Positions 55,765 to 64,000 of a stretch of 64,000 nt of DNA are shown here, one piece after another. This DNA comes from Patulibacter americanus DSM 16676 (GTDB lineage: Bacteria > Actinomycetota > Thermoleophilia > Solirubrobacterales > Solirubrobacteraceae): NCBI RefSeq assembly GCF_000420025.1, contig NZ_ATUD01000001.1:62001-126000 (forward strand). The letters are read 5' to 3'. Every line of letters begins with the position of its first letter. Position 1 is the stretch's first letter. Made by a program: the position numbers and the translations under genes. A model generated the notes under the pieces. The model had not been told where the DNA came from. It searched no databases and was given only the letters and a program-made list of their open reading frames with translations.

Positions 55765-56847
55765 CTAGCGCGTAGCCTTGATCTCGCGGATCGTGAGGGC
55801 CGCCGGGCTGCCCGGGGTGTCCGTCACGAGCACGAGCACGTGCTTGTACTTGCTGGCGCCGGAGTCCTTCAGGGCGATCACGTTGTCGCCCTCCTTGAGC
55901 TTCGTCTCGCCCGCAAGCGGCTCCCAGCCGTCGCTGGCCGCATCGAACGGCAGCGTGGAGCGCTTCGTGCCGAGGACCTTGACGGTCGCGCCCTTCGTGC
56001 CGGACACCACGTTCACGTTCTTGAGCTTCGTGGCCGGGTCGAAGTCCAGGACGTAGCCGAACCCGCCGACCTCGCCGGGCTCCAGCTCGACCTTCCAGCT
56101 CGAACCGGTGGAGCCGTCGATCGCCTTGGCCTCGTCGCCCTGATCGGCGACGACGTTGTTCGGGTCGTAGATGCTGCCCTGGCCGGCGGCGAAGACGACG
56201 GGGCCGGAGACGGGGGCCGTCTCCTCCGCCTTCTTCTTGTCCTCGGCGGCCTTCTTCTCGGCCGCCTTCTTGTCGTCGGCAGCCTTCTTCGCGGCGGCCG
56301 CAGCCGCAGAGGCAGCGGCGGCGTCCGCGCCGGCGTCCGTGGCGCCGCCGCCCGAGGGGGCCGGGCTCGGCGTGGCGGCACCCGTGTCGCCCGCGTCCAG
56401 GTCGGGGGCCGTGTCGTCCGCCAAGTCGTCCGCACCGGACGTGTCGAGGTCGGACGTGTCGGGCGCCGGAGCCGTGTCGGGGATGCTCGCCGTCGGGGCC
56501 GGGTCCGTCGCCGGCGGGGTGGCCGGGGGCGTCGCCGCCGGGGCCTGGGCGACGGGGGCGGGCGTCGTCTCGCTCGGCACGTTGGCCGCCGAGCGCGTGT
56601 CACCGCGCAGGGCGGCGTAGGACGCGGCGGCGGCGCCGCCCGCGAGCAGGACCGCGAGGGCCACGACGAGACCCGCGGCGCGCAGGCCCGGTAGGCGCTG
56701 GCTGGGCTCCGTCATGCGCACGCCGCAGTTCAGGCACCACTCCTGGTCCGTGGAGCAGACCGTCCCGCAGCGGTCGCACGCGCGGACCATCGTGCCCGCG
56801 GCGGCGTCGGGCGTCTCCTGGAGCTGCTTCTCGTCGGGACTTGTCAC
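55765..56847 (-). CDS. Zinc-ribbon membrane protein with extracellular discoidin-like domain
   Basis: 360 aa. A cytosolic zinc ribbon (CDRCG and CLNCG pairs within the first 45 residues) is followed by one membrane helix (about 52-74), a long Ala/Pro/Thr/Asp-rich spacer, a Lys/Ala/Glu coiled stretch (AAAAKKAADDKKAAEKKAAEDKK) and a C-terminal F5/8-type-C-like beta domain (IYDPNNVVADQGDEAKAIDGSTGSSW). GTG 56847 is favoured because TAACAT lies 7 nt upstream; ATG 56856 would overlap that -10. It may link a cytosolic or envelope assembly to an external ligand. Function unknown. Confidence 0.75.
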   Translation of the reverse strand: MTSPDEKQLQETPDAAAGTMVRACDRCGTVCSTDQEWCLNCGVRMTEPSQRLPGLRAAGLVVALAVLLAGGAAAASYAALRGDTRSAANVPSETTPAPVAQAPAATPPATPPATDPAPTASIPDTAPAPDTSDLDTSGADDLADDTAPDLDAGDTGAATPSPAPSGGGATDAGADAAAASAAAAAAKKAADDKKAAEKKAAEDKKKAEETAPVSGPVVFAAGQGSIYDPNNVVADQGDEAKAIDGSTGSSWKVELEPGEVGGFGYVLDFDPATKLKNVNVVSGTKGATVKVLGTKRSTLPFDAASDGWEPLAGETKLKEGDNVIALKDSGASKYKHVLVLVTDTPGSPAALTIREIKATR

Positions 56848-56919
56848 GAAACGCATGTTACCCGGCCGGCGAGCGCCGATGCGCCACTGCGACCTTCGGT
56901 GCACGCCGTATGAACGCCA

Positions 56920-57035
56920 CTCCGGCCCGAGAAGCCCGGGCCGGGGCCCGTCCCCGCCCTCACGGGTGGACCGGGCCGCGACGACGTCCGACGCGCTCCG
57001 GCCCGAGAAGCCCGGGCCGGGGCCCGTCCCCGCCC
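56920..57035. repeat. Two identical 40-bp direct repeats with terminator-like hairpins
   Basis: The 40-bp sequence at 56920-56959 recurs exactly at 56996-57035. Each contains GGCCCG...CGGGCC, a 6-bp stem with a 7-nt loop. They fill the gap between the helicase stop (57037) and the zinc-ribbon gene start, and probably act as tandem terminators. Confidence 0.7.
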
Positions 57036-57036
57036 C

Positions 57037-58602
57037 CTACGCGCCGAGCAGGCGCTCCGCGCGCAGACGCCCGTCGGCCGCGGCGTTGATCGCCTCGACC
57101 GCGCCGTCGGCGTCGGACGCCGGGACGGTGGCCAGCGCGAAGTGCTCGAGCACGGAGACGTCGCGGACGGCCTCGCCGTCCAGGCCCGTCGTGCCCGTGA
57201 TGCCCTCGACCACGTCGCGGATGCGCAGCCCGTCGACGGTGCCCGGCACGAGCACCAGGCGGACGCCAGGCTCGTCGGCGCCGTGGTTGATCTGGGGCTT
57301 GCGGCCGCGGCGCGGCTTCTGGCGGCGCGGGCCGTCGTCGACGGCGGGGGCGTCGGCCTCGACGACCGCGGCGGGCTCCTCGACCGCGACCTCGGGCACC
57401 GCGGCCTCCGGGGCCTCGGCGGCCGTGACGCCGGCGGCGGCGTCCTTCGCCTTCGCGGCGGCGGCGGCGTGCCGGTCGCCCGTCGGCGTCGTGGCGCCCT
57501 CGGCCCACGGGGTCATCGGGATGCCGACGTGCTCCTCGATCGCCTCGCGCTCGCGGGTCTGCTTCGGCTCGACGAACGTGATCGCCCGGCCGGAGGCGCC
57601 CGCGCGGCCGGTGCGGCCGATGCGGTGGACGTACGTGTCGGGCGAGCGGGGGACGTCGTAGTTGACGACGTGGGTGACCGTCGAGATGTCGAGACCGCGG
57701 GCCGCGACGTCGGTGGCGACGAGGATCGGCACGCGGCCGCCCTTGAACGCGAGCATCACGCCGTCGCGCTGGCCCTGGGAGAGGTCGCCGTGCAGGGCGC
57801 GGACGTTGTTGCCGCGGTCCTTCAGCAGGCGGTACAGGCGGTCCGTACCGATCTTCGTGCGGCAGAAGACGATGGCCTGCCGCGGGCGCTCCGCCGCGAT
57901 GACCTCGGCCAGCATCTCCGGCTTGTCCTTCGTGGCGACCTCGACGTAGAACTGCTCGACGCTGTCGACCGTGAGGTTGTCGGACTTGACCTTCACGTGC
58001 TCGGGCTCGTAGAGGAAGTTGTCCGCGAGCTTGCGGATGGGCGGCGCCATCGTGGCCGAGAACAGCGCGGTCTGGCGGCTGGACGGCGTGCGGCGCAGGA
58101 TCTTCTCGACGTCCTCGAGGAACCCGAGGTCGAGCATCTCGTCGGCCTCGTCCAGCACGACGAAGCGGCACGAGCCGAGCTGCAGCGCGCCGCGGTCGAT
58201 GAGGTCGAGCACGCGGCCGACGGTGCCGACGACGACGTGGGCGCCGGAGCGCAGGCGCGAGATCTGCTCGCGGATCGGCGCGCCGCCGAACGTGGCGACG
58301 ACCTCGACGCCCTTGCGCGCCCCGAAGCCGCGGATGGCCTGCGTGACCTGGATGCAGAGCTCGCGCGTCGGCGTGAGGACGAGCGCCTGCGTGTCGCTGT
58401 CGGACGGATCGACGTACTCCACGATCGGCACGCCGAACGCGGCGGTCTTGCCGGAGCCGGTCTGGGCCTGGCCGATGACGTCGCGGCCCTCGAGCATCGG
58501 CGGCATGCCCTGCGCCTGGATCGGGCTGGGCTTCTCGTAGCCGATGTCCCGCAGGGCCTCGAGGACGGGCTCGGAGAGGCGGAGATCGGCGAACGAGGTC
58601 AT
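57037..58602 (-). CDS. deaD: DEAD-box RNA helicase (DeaD/CshA-like)
   Basis: 521 aa. Q motif PSPIQAQGMP, Walker A AQTGSGKT, PTRELCIQV, VLDEADEML, SAT, ARGLD and HRIGRTGRAG, all intact. An Ala/Glu/Val-rich linker (about 375-435) carries a basic patch (RRQKPRRGRKPQINHG), followed by a DbpA-type RNA-binding domain (about 440-518). ATP-dependent remodelling of RNA, probably in ribosome assembly, mRNA decay or cold response. TAGGAT lies about 9 nt upstream of ATG 58602. Confidence 0.95.
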   Translation of the reverse strand: MTSFADLRLSEPVLEALRDIGYEKPSPIQAQGMPPMLEGRDVIGQAQTGSGKTAAFGVPIVEYVDPSDSDTQALVLTPTRELCIQVTQAIRGFGARKGVEVVATFGGAPIREQISRLRSGAHVVVGTVGRVLDLIDRGALQLGSCRFVVLDEADEMLDLGFLEDVEKILRRTPSSRQTALFSATMAPPIRKLADNFLYEPEHVKVKSDNLTVDSVEQFYVEVATKDKPEMLAEVIAAERPRQAIVFCRTKIGTDRLYRLLKDRGNNVRALHGDLSQGQRDGVMLAFKGGRVPILVATDVAARGLDISTVTHVVNYDVPRSPDTYVHRIGRTGRAGASGRAITFVEPKQTREREAIEEHVGIPMTPWAEGATTPTGDRHAAAAAKAKDAAAGVTAAEAPEAAVPEVAVEEPAAVVEADAPAVDDGPRRQKPRRGRKPQINHGADEPGVRLVLVPGTVDGLRIRDVVEGITGTTGLDGEAVRDVSVLEHFALATVPASDADGAVEAINAAADGRLRAERLLGA

Positions 58603-58788
58603 CAGCCGTGAATCCTAGGGCGTGACGGGGCGCGACACGGAATGCCATGCGCGTGGATCGACGCGGAACGGGTAACGACGCCCGTCGGCCGCCGTCTCGA
58701 CCCGGGTCGGCGACCGACGGGCGCGGTCGTGGCGACCGGGTCTCCGGGTCGATGGTCGCCGGCTCCTGCCGCCGGTAGCCTGGCCCGC

Positions 58789-59673
58789 GTGACCGAGGTC
58801 CTCACCCCCGACGGCGCCTGGACGCTCGACGACGGCGTCCTGCGGATCGTGCCCGGGCACGGCCGCAAGGTGCACAAGCTGCGCCGGTCCCTCGGGGAGC
58901 TCGCCGTCCCCCTCGAGGCGATCTCCGGGATCGCGTTCGAGCAGGGCCGCAAGTCCGGCCGGCTGCGCCTGCGGCTGCGGGACGGCGCCGACCCGTTCGC
59001 GCAGGTCACGACGAGCAAGCTGACGGCCGAGAGCGACCCCTACGGCCTCGCGGTGGACCGCGACGCGTTCGCCGCCGCGGGCTACCTCGTGGACGAGGTC
59101 CGGCACGACCGCGCCGCGGCCGGGGTGCCCGACGGCCCGGCCCGCGAGTACCTCATGCCCCCGCCGGCCGTGCCCCTGACCGCGACGGCCGGCGACGGTG
59201 CGGTCTCGTTCGACGGCACGACCGTGCGCATCGAGTGGACGGAGTGGGCCGAGGACTCGAAGCTCGCTGCCGGCACCCAGGTCCTGGGGATCCATGCCAT
59301 CGAGGGCGTGGAGTGGACGCCGATCATGGGCCTGACGAACGGCTCGCTGCGGTTCCGCCGCCGGGGCGTCCTGCCGATCGCGGCGAAGAACGACCTCGCG
59401 TGCGTCACCTGGGGGATCCTCCGCGAGGGCGGCACGACGTCCCTCGTGGCCGCGGCGATCGCGGCGCGCCTCCCGCATCCCCACACCGCGTCGGCGTCGC
59501 CGCCGGCCGAGGAGCCCCCGAACGCCGCGGGGCCCGGCACGGCGCAGGCGACGGAGGACGAGCACGACGCCGTGATGCGCCGGCTGCGTGAGCTCGGCGA
59601 CCTGCACCGCGGCGGCGTGCTCGACGACGCGGAGTTCGCCATGGCCAAGCAGGCCCTGTTGCGGCGGCTGTAG
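58789..59673 (+). CDS. DUF4429 / SHOCT domain protein
   Basis: 294 aa. Two related beta-rich modules (TLDDGVLRIVPGHGRKVHKLRRSLGELAVPLEAISGIAFEQG and VSFDGTTVRIEWTEWAEDSKLAAGTQVLGIHAIEGVEW) match the DUF4429 repeat. A C-terminal helix pair (DAVMRRLRELGDLHRGGVLDDAEFAMAKQALLRRL) is the SHOCT motif, a short oligomerisation or binding unit. TAGCCT lies 7 nt before GTG 58789 (leaderless). Function unknown. Confidence 0.8.
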   Translation: MTEVLTPDGAWTLDDGVLRIVPGHGRKVHKLRRSLGELAVPLEAISGIAFEQGRKSGRLRLRLRDGADPFAQVTTSKLTAESDPYGLAVDRDAFAAAGYLVDEVRHDRAAAGVPDGPAREYLMPPPAVPLTATAGDGAVSFDGTTVRIEWTEWAEDSKLAAGTQVLGIHAIEGVEWTPIMGLTNGSLRFRRRGVLPIAAKNDLACVTWGILREGGTTSLVAAAIAARLPHPHTASASPPAEEPPNAAGPGTAQATEDEHDAVMRRLRELGDLHRGGVLDDAEFAMAKQALLRRL

Positions 59674-59719
59674 CCCGGCCCGGGGCGCGGCGTCGTCCTC
59701 GGCCGGTCCGCCGGTCGCC

Positions 59720-59737
59720 GCCGCGCCGCGCGGCGGC
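59720..59737. terminator. GC hairpin between convergent DUF4429 and oxidoreductase genes
   Basis: CGCCGC and GCGGCG arms with a short loop lie immediately downstream of the oxidoreductase stop in a 67-bp gap. Low-complexity GC sequence makes this uncertain. Confidence 0.35.
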
Positions 59738-59740
59738 GTG

Positions 59741-60712
59741 TCAGCCGACGTCGAGGACGAGCTTGCCCGTGGTGCGGCGCTCCACCAGCGCGCGGTGGGC
59801 CTCCCCCGCCTCGGCCAGCGGCCAGCGCCCGCCCACGTGCACCCGGACCTCGCCGCGCGCGGCACGTTCGAAGAGGTCGAGCAGCGGGGCGCGGAAGCGA
59901 CGCTCCGGGTCCTCCAGCGTGTGGAAGAGCCAGAACCCGATCACGGAGCGGGAGTGCCGCAGGAGGTGGCCCGTGCGGACCTCGTTCTGCTCCTTGCCCG
60001 CGATGCCGCAGACGACGATCCGCCCGAACGGCGCGAGCGCGCGCAGCGACGCCTCGAAGACGGGGCCGCCCGACATGTCGATCACGACGTCGACGCCGCG
60101 TCCGCCGTTCGCCTCCCCCAGCCGTTCCGTGAGGCCCTCGGGGTCGGGGTCGACGGCGACGTCCGCGCCGAGGTCGAGCGCGACCTGCCGCTTCTCCGCG
60201 CTCGACGCCGTGGCGATCACGCGGCCCGCGCCGAGCGGCTTGGCGAGCTGCACGGCCAGCGACCCGGTGCCGCCCGCCGCGGAGTGCACCACGACCGTCT
60301 CGCCGCCCTCGAGCCGCCCGCAGGTGCGGTGCAGGTGCCAGGCGGTGAGGCCCTGGACCAGCAGCCCGAGTGCCTGGTCGTCGGGCAGCCCGTCCGGCAG
60401 CGGGACGCAGCGGGCCTCGGGCACGACGGCCCACTCCGCGTAGGCGCCGCCGCCCTGGGTCAGCGCGACGACACGCTCGCCCGAGTCCTCGCGCACGCCC
60501 ACGACCTCCTGGCCGGGGACGAGGGGCAGGTGCGCCTTCTGCACGTACTTGTTCTCGCGGGTGTGGGTGTCGGCGAAGTTCACGCCGATCGACCGCACGC
60601 GCACGAGGACCTCGCCGGGGCCCGCCGTGGGCCGCGGGATCTCCTCGTGGACGAGGACATCCGGCCCGCCGAACTCGTGCTGGCGGATCGCGTGCATCGT
60701 CGGCGCCGTCAT
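59741..60712 (-). CDS. Quinone oxidoreductase (NADPH:quinone reductase, QOR family)
   Basis: 323 aa MDR enzyme. PGEVLVRVRSIGVNFADTHTRENKY and VPGQEVVGVREDSGERVVAL in the GroES-like domain; VHSAAGGTGSLAVQLAKPLGAGRVIATASS in the Rossmann domain; GVDVVIDMSGGPVFEASLRALAPFGRIVVCG near the end. No zinc ligands are visible. It reduces quinones or small enones. ATG 60712 has TAGGCT 8 nt upstream, and that -10 overlaps the cydDC stop codon (60724-60726). Confidence 0.9.
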   Translation of the reverse strand: MTAPTMHAIRQHEFGGPDVLVHEEIPRPTAGPGEVLVRVRSIGVNFADTHTRENKYVQKAHLPLVPGQEVVGVREDSGERVVALTQGGGAYAEWAVVPEARCVPLPDGLPDDQALGLLVQGLTAWHLHRTCGRLEGGETVVVHSAAGGTGSLAVQLAKPLGAGRVIATASSAEKRQVALDLGADVAVDPDPEGLTERLGEANGGRGVDVVIDMSGGPVFEASLRALAPFGRIVVCGIAGKEQNEVRTGHLLRHSRSVIGFWLFHTLEDPERRFRAPLLDLFERAARGEVRVHVGGRWPLAEAGEAHRALVERRTTGKLVLDVG

Positions 60713-60723
60713 GGGCGGGAAGC

Positions 60724-63700
60724 CTAGAGCGCGGACAGCGTCCCCGGCCGGTCGCGGTGATGGCCCGGCCCCACCGTCGCGTGGGCGGACCGGCCGACCT
60801 CGTGGAGCCGGCCGCCGCGGAGCTCGAGGACGCGCCCGAACGCGTCGAGCCCCTCGCCCGCGTGGGTGACGACGAGGACCGTGCGGCCCGCCGTCGCGCG
60901 CAGCACGTCGTCGAGCACGGCGGCAGCCGTCGGCGGGTCGAGCATCGCCGTCGGCTCGTCCAGGAGCAGCACGTCGGCGGGCGAGGCGACGGCGCGCGCG
61001 AGCCCGAGCCGCTGGCGCTCGCCGCCGGAGACCGCGACGCCGTCCTCCCCCACGAGCGTGTCGAGGCCCGCGGGCAGCGCGTCGAGCCAGCGGCCCAGGC
61101 CGGCGGTCCGGAGCGCGGCCTCGATGCGGGCGTCGTCGGCGTCGGGCGCCCCGATCCGCACGTTCTCGCGCACGGAGGTCGCGAACAGGTGCGCGTCCTG
61201 GCCGGCGAGGCGGACGTGGGCGCGGACGTCCCCGGGATCGGCGTCGGCCAGGGGCACGCCGCCCAGGCGGACGTCGCCCTCGTCGGCGTCGGCCAGGCGG
61301 GCCAGCAGCGTGGCGAGCGTCGACTTGCCCGCGCCGCTCGGGCCGATCAGCGCGACCCGCTCCCCGGGTTGGAGCGTGAGGGCCACGTCGTCGAGGACGA
61401 GCGGTGTGCCGGGGCCGCCGGGGCGGTGGCGGATCCCGCTGGCTTCGAGGGCGCCCGCGGACGGCAGCGGCACCGGGTGCTCGGGAGCGTCGGCCAACAG
61501 CGGCGGCCCGTCGACGACGGCGGCCAGGCGGGCGCGGGCACGGTCGATCGCGACCGCCCGCATCGCCGCCTCGGGCAGCGGCAGCGCGAGGTCGCCGGCC
61601 CCGAGCGCCAGGAGCACGAGCGCGCCGAGGAGCACGAGGGACAGCGCGCCGTCCGCCGCCGCCTCCGCACCGAGCAGGAGGACGAGGGCGACCGTCAGGC
61701 CCGTGGCGAGGGTGACGGCGGCCTGGCCGACGGCCGCGGCCCGCGCGTGGCGGCGGTCCAGGCGCCCCAACGTCCGCGAGGCCCCGACGAGCCCCCGCTC
61801 GCGCTCCGGTCCGCGGCCGCGGACCGCGAGCTCGGCGCCGTGGGCCAGCGCGTCGTCGAGGTCGCGCGCGAGCTCCGCGCGAGCCGCGCCCTGCGGCCCG
61901 AGCGCCCCCCGTGCCATGCGCCCCGCGACGGCCGGGGCGGCGACCCCGGCGACGAGCAGCCCGGCGCCGAGCGCCAGCCCGGCGGCCGGGAGCACCGCGG
62001 CGGCCCCGAGGACCGCGAGCGCGCCGCCCACGGCCGCGGCCACGCGCGGCAGCACCACCCGGGGCCCCTGGTGCTGCAGCTCGTCCACGTCGGTCGTGAA
62101 GCGGGTCAACAGGTCGGCGCTCCCGGGCACCCCCGGCGCCCCGACGCGGCGGGCGATGCGCCGGTACCAGCGCACCCGGGTGTCGCCGAGCTCGCCCAGC
62201 GCGCGGGCGTGGGAGGACAGGCGCTCGGCGTAACGCGCGTGCGCCCGGACGAGGCCGAGCGCGCGCACGACGACGATCGCGCAGAGCAGCGCCAGCACGG
62301 GCGGGCGCTCGGCCGCGCGGGTCACGAGCCAGCCCGAGGTGGCGAGCACCGCGAGCGCGGCGACGGCACCGAGCACGGCGAAGGCGACGGGGCGCCAGGC
62401 CGGCGTGGGCGGCGCGCCGGGCGCCGCGGCCGGCGGTCCGGGCGCAGCGGCGCGCGGCGCCGGCGGGACGACGGTGGCGCCCACGCCCCGATCCTCGGCC
62501 GCGGTCGCCGCCCGTCGCTCCGCCCCGAGGTCGACGACGACGTCGCAGCGGGCGGCGAGCTGCGCGTCGTGCGTGGCGACCACGACGGTCCGCCCGGGCG
62601 CGGCAGCGAGGATGGCGTCCGTCGCCCGCACGGACGCGGCCGCGTCGAGGTGCGCCGTCGGCTCGTCGAGGAGCAGGAGCGGCGCGCGGGAGGCCAGGAC
62701 GCCGGCGAGTGCCAGGCGCTGCGTCTGCCCGGCCGAGAGGGGGCGGCCTCCCGGGCCCACCACGGTCGCCAGCCCGTCGGGCATGGTCGCCAGCACCGGC
62801 CCGACGCCGACGGCGTCGAGCCACCGGCCCAGGCGCTCCGCCGCGCCCGCGCCGTCCCGCGCGCTCCCGTCCACGAGCGCCTCGTCGAGCCGGCCCGCCG
62901 GCAGGCCCGGGCGTTGCGGCAGCCACGCGACGCGTGCCCACCAGGCATCGACCGGGACGTCGCCGAGGTCCGTCGTGCCGCAAGCGACGGCGCCGTCGTC
63001 CGGGTCGCGCAGCCGGCCGAGGAGCGCGAGGACCGTCGACTTGCCGACGCCCGACGGCCCCACGAGGGCGACCGTGCGGCCGGCGGGCAGCACGACGTCC
63101 AGCGGCGCCAGGGCCGCCGGCCGTCCCGCGCCGCCGGCGACGGTCGCGCCGGACAGGCGCAACGCGCTCGTCGCCGGGTCGGGCGCCGGGAGCGCGCGGC
63201 CGTCCGCGGGTCGGCGCGGCTCGGGCTCGTCGAGGAACGCGAGCACCCGCGCGGCGGCGGTCGCCCCGTCCTCGGCCGCGTGGAAGCGCTGGCCCGCGGT
63301 GCGCAGGGGCGCGTAGACCTCGGGCGCGAGCAGCAGGACGAACAGGCCCGTCTCGAGCTCCATGTGGCCCTCCGCCAGCAGCACGCCGACGGTGGCGGCG
63401 GCGATGGCCGTGCCGAGCATGGCGAGGAACTCGAGGACGTAGGCCGAGAGGAACGCGACGCGCAGCGCGCCCATCGACTCCGCCCGGTGGCGCTCCGAGA
63501 CCGCGGCGAGGGTGGCGACCTGGGCGTCCTCCCGGCCGTTGGCGCGCAGCGTGGGCAGGCCGCGCACGACCTCGAGGAAGTGCGCGCCGAGGACCGCCGT
63601 GGCGTGGCGGCGCTCCCGGGCGTGCTCGGCGCTCGCCCGGCCGACGAGCACCATGAAGACGACGACGACCGGGATCGTCACCGCGAGCAGCGCGCCGACG

Positions 63701-64000
63701 ACGGGTGCGCGCCAGCCGATGACGGCGACCACGGCGACGGGCACGCCGGCGGCCAGGGCGAGCGCCGGCAGGGCTTTGGCGTGGTAGTCCGCGAGCGCGT
63801 CGACGCCCTCCACCGCGGCGGCGGCGATCTCGCCGCGACGGGCACCGGGCACCGCGCCCGAGCGCCCCGCGAGCGCCTTGTGGGCGATCCGCGCGCGCAG
63901 CTCGTGCGTGGCGTGCTCCGCGGCGCGGCGGCCCAGCAGCTCGGTCCCGCCCGCCAGCGCGGCACGGGCGACCGCGGCGCCGAGGACGAGCAGGAGCGCC
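60724..64000 (-). CDS. cydDC: Fused thiol reductant ABC exporter CydDC (N-terminus outside window)
   Basis: At least 1,090 residues are visible; the frame is open to the right edge. The CydD half has membrane helices, Walker A GPSGVGKST, signature LSAGQTQRLAL and Walker B LLLLDEPTAHLD. A Pro/Ala linker (VVPPAPRAAAPGPPAAAPG) leads to the CydC half with its own helices, Walker A GPSGAGKST, VSGGERQRLGL and VLLLDEPTAMLD. A single polypeptide makes the heterodimer-equivalent transporter that exports glutathione/cysteine-type reductant or moves heme for cytochrome bd assembly. cydAB would be expected just beyond the right edge, if present. Confidence 0.93.
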   Translation of the reverse strand, partial: ALLLVLGAAVARAALAGGTELLGRRAAEHATHELRARIAHKALAGRSGAVPGARRGEIAAAAVEGVDALADYHAKALPALALAAGVPVAVVAVIGWRAPVVGALLAVTIPVVVVFMVLVGRASAEHARERRHATAVLGAHFLEVVRGLPTLRANGREDAQVATLAAVSERHRAESMGALRVAFLSAYVLEFLAMLGTAIAAATVGVLLAEGHMELETGLFVLLLAPEVYAPLRTAGQRFHAAEDGATAAARVLAFLDEPEPRRPADGRALPAPDPATSALRLSGATVAGGAGRPAALAPLDVVLPAGRTVALVGPSGVGKSTVLALLGRLRDPDDGAVACGTTDLGDVPVDAWWARVAWLPQRPGLPAGRLDEALVDGSARDGAGAAERLGRWLDAVGVGPVLATMPDGLATVVGPGGRPLSAGQTQRLALAGVLASRAPLLLLDEPTAHLDAAASVRATDAILAAAPGRTVVVATHDAQLAARCDVVVDLGAERRAATAAEDRGVGATVVPPAPRAAAPGPPAAAPGAPPTPAWRPVAFAVLGAVAALAVLATSGWLVTRAAERPPVLALLCAIVVVRALGLVRAHARYAERLSSHARALGELGDTRVRWYRRIARRVGAPGVPGSADLLTRFTTDVDELQHQGPRVVLPRVAAAVGGALAVLGAAAVLPAAGLALGAGLLVAGVAAPAVAGRMARGALGPQGAARAELARDLDDALAHGAELAVRGRGPERERGLVGASRTLGRLDRRHARAAAVGQAAVTLATGLTVALVLLLGAEAAADGALSLVLLGALVLLALGAGDLALPLPEAAMRAVAIDRARARLAAVVDGPPLLADAPEHPVPLPSAGALEASGIRHRPGGPGTPLVLDDVALTLQPGERVALIGPSGAGKSTLATLLARLADADEGDVRLGGVPLADADPGDVRAHVRLAGQDAHLFATSVRENVRIGAPDADDARIEAALRTAGLGRWLDALPAGLDTLVGEDGVAVSGGERQRLGLARAVASPADVLLLDEPTAMLDPPTAAAVLDDVLRATAGRTVLVVTHAGEGLDAFGRVLELRGGRLHEVGRSAHATVGPGHHRDRPGTLSAL

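Overview
The window is a continuous, gene-dense bacterial chromosome segment with very high G+C (by eye above 70 percent) and third-position G/C bias in every real gene. Gene content (homodimeric AceE-type pyruvate dehydrogenase, fused CydDC, SigG-like sigma factor with an NTF2 tail, ChoD-like GMC oxidoreductase, TIGR04282/GT2/molybdoenzyme operon) and many apparently leaderless promoters (TANNNT about 6-8 nt before the start codon) point to an actinobacterium. A Thermoleophilia/Solirubrobacterales-type organism is my guess, not something I could test. I see no tRNA, rRNA, CRISPR array, IS element or phage gene.

Layout. 1-6.9 kb: an envelope/sugar locus with a polytopic glycosyltransferase-like protein, a secreted propeller lipoprotein, a translationally coupled five-gene operon (GT2, TIGR04282 transferase, methyltransferase, membrane-anchored molybdopterin oxidoreductase, small membrane protein) and a divergent sugar epimerase. 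7.0-14.0 kb: a secreted double trypsin-like protease, a cytochrome P450 with a palindromic operator, an HD hydrolase, a CPA2 antiporter and a secreted M1 peptidase. 14.0-20.3 kb: the aceE-E2-E3 pyruvate dehydrogenase operon. 20.7-24.9 kb: a secreted propeller protein, a MaoC/crotonase pair bracketed by two inverted copies of a 91/92-bp palindromic element, a GntR/FCD regulator and a small membrane protein.

24.9-32.8 kb is the most interesting part. A succinate-semialdehyde dehydrogenase, an AttM/BlcC-like lactonase and a 4-hydroxybutyrate dehydrogenase of the hydroxyacid-oxoacid transhydrogenase (HOT) type, with a GntR/FCD regulator, form a gamma-butyrolactone / 4-hydroxybutyrate catabolic cluster comparable to blcABC/attKLM of Agrobacterium. 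Divergently transcribed are an acyl-CoA synthetase and a GlcD-like FAD oxidase that could reoxidise the D-2-hydroxyglutarate made by a HOT enzyme. That would give an unusual cofactor-recycling version of the pathway (inference).

32.9-47.5 kb holds mixed housekeeping and accessory genes: RibD/DHFR-like reductase, PQQ sugar dehydrogenase, LPG-synthase-type membrane protein, BI-1-like protein with a structured 5' region, two HAD hydrolases, pentapeptide protein, DHA2 efflux pump, flavin reductase-like protein, methionine aminopeptidase, DDAH, ECF sigma factor, Bcp peroxiredoxin and a quinone oxidoreductase. 47.5-56.9 kb: a ChoD-like GMC oxidoreductase and an aldehyde dehydrogenase that share a 16-bp palindromic operator at the same distance from their starts, a Fpg-SixA-small membrane protein operon, an APH-HAD overlapping pair, cyclophilin and a zinc-ribbon/discoidin-like membrane protein. 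57.0-64.0 kb: DEAD-box helicase, DUF4429/SHOCT protein, a second quinone oxidoreductase and the fused thiol exporter CydDC, which runs off the right edge.

Convergent gene pairs are commonly separated by strong GC hairpins or overlap directly. Long open frames opposite the genes are GC-driven shadows and are not annotated.
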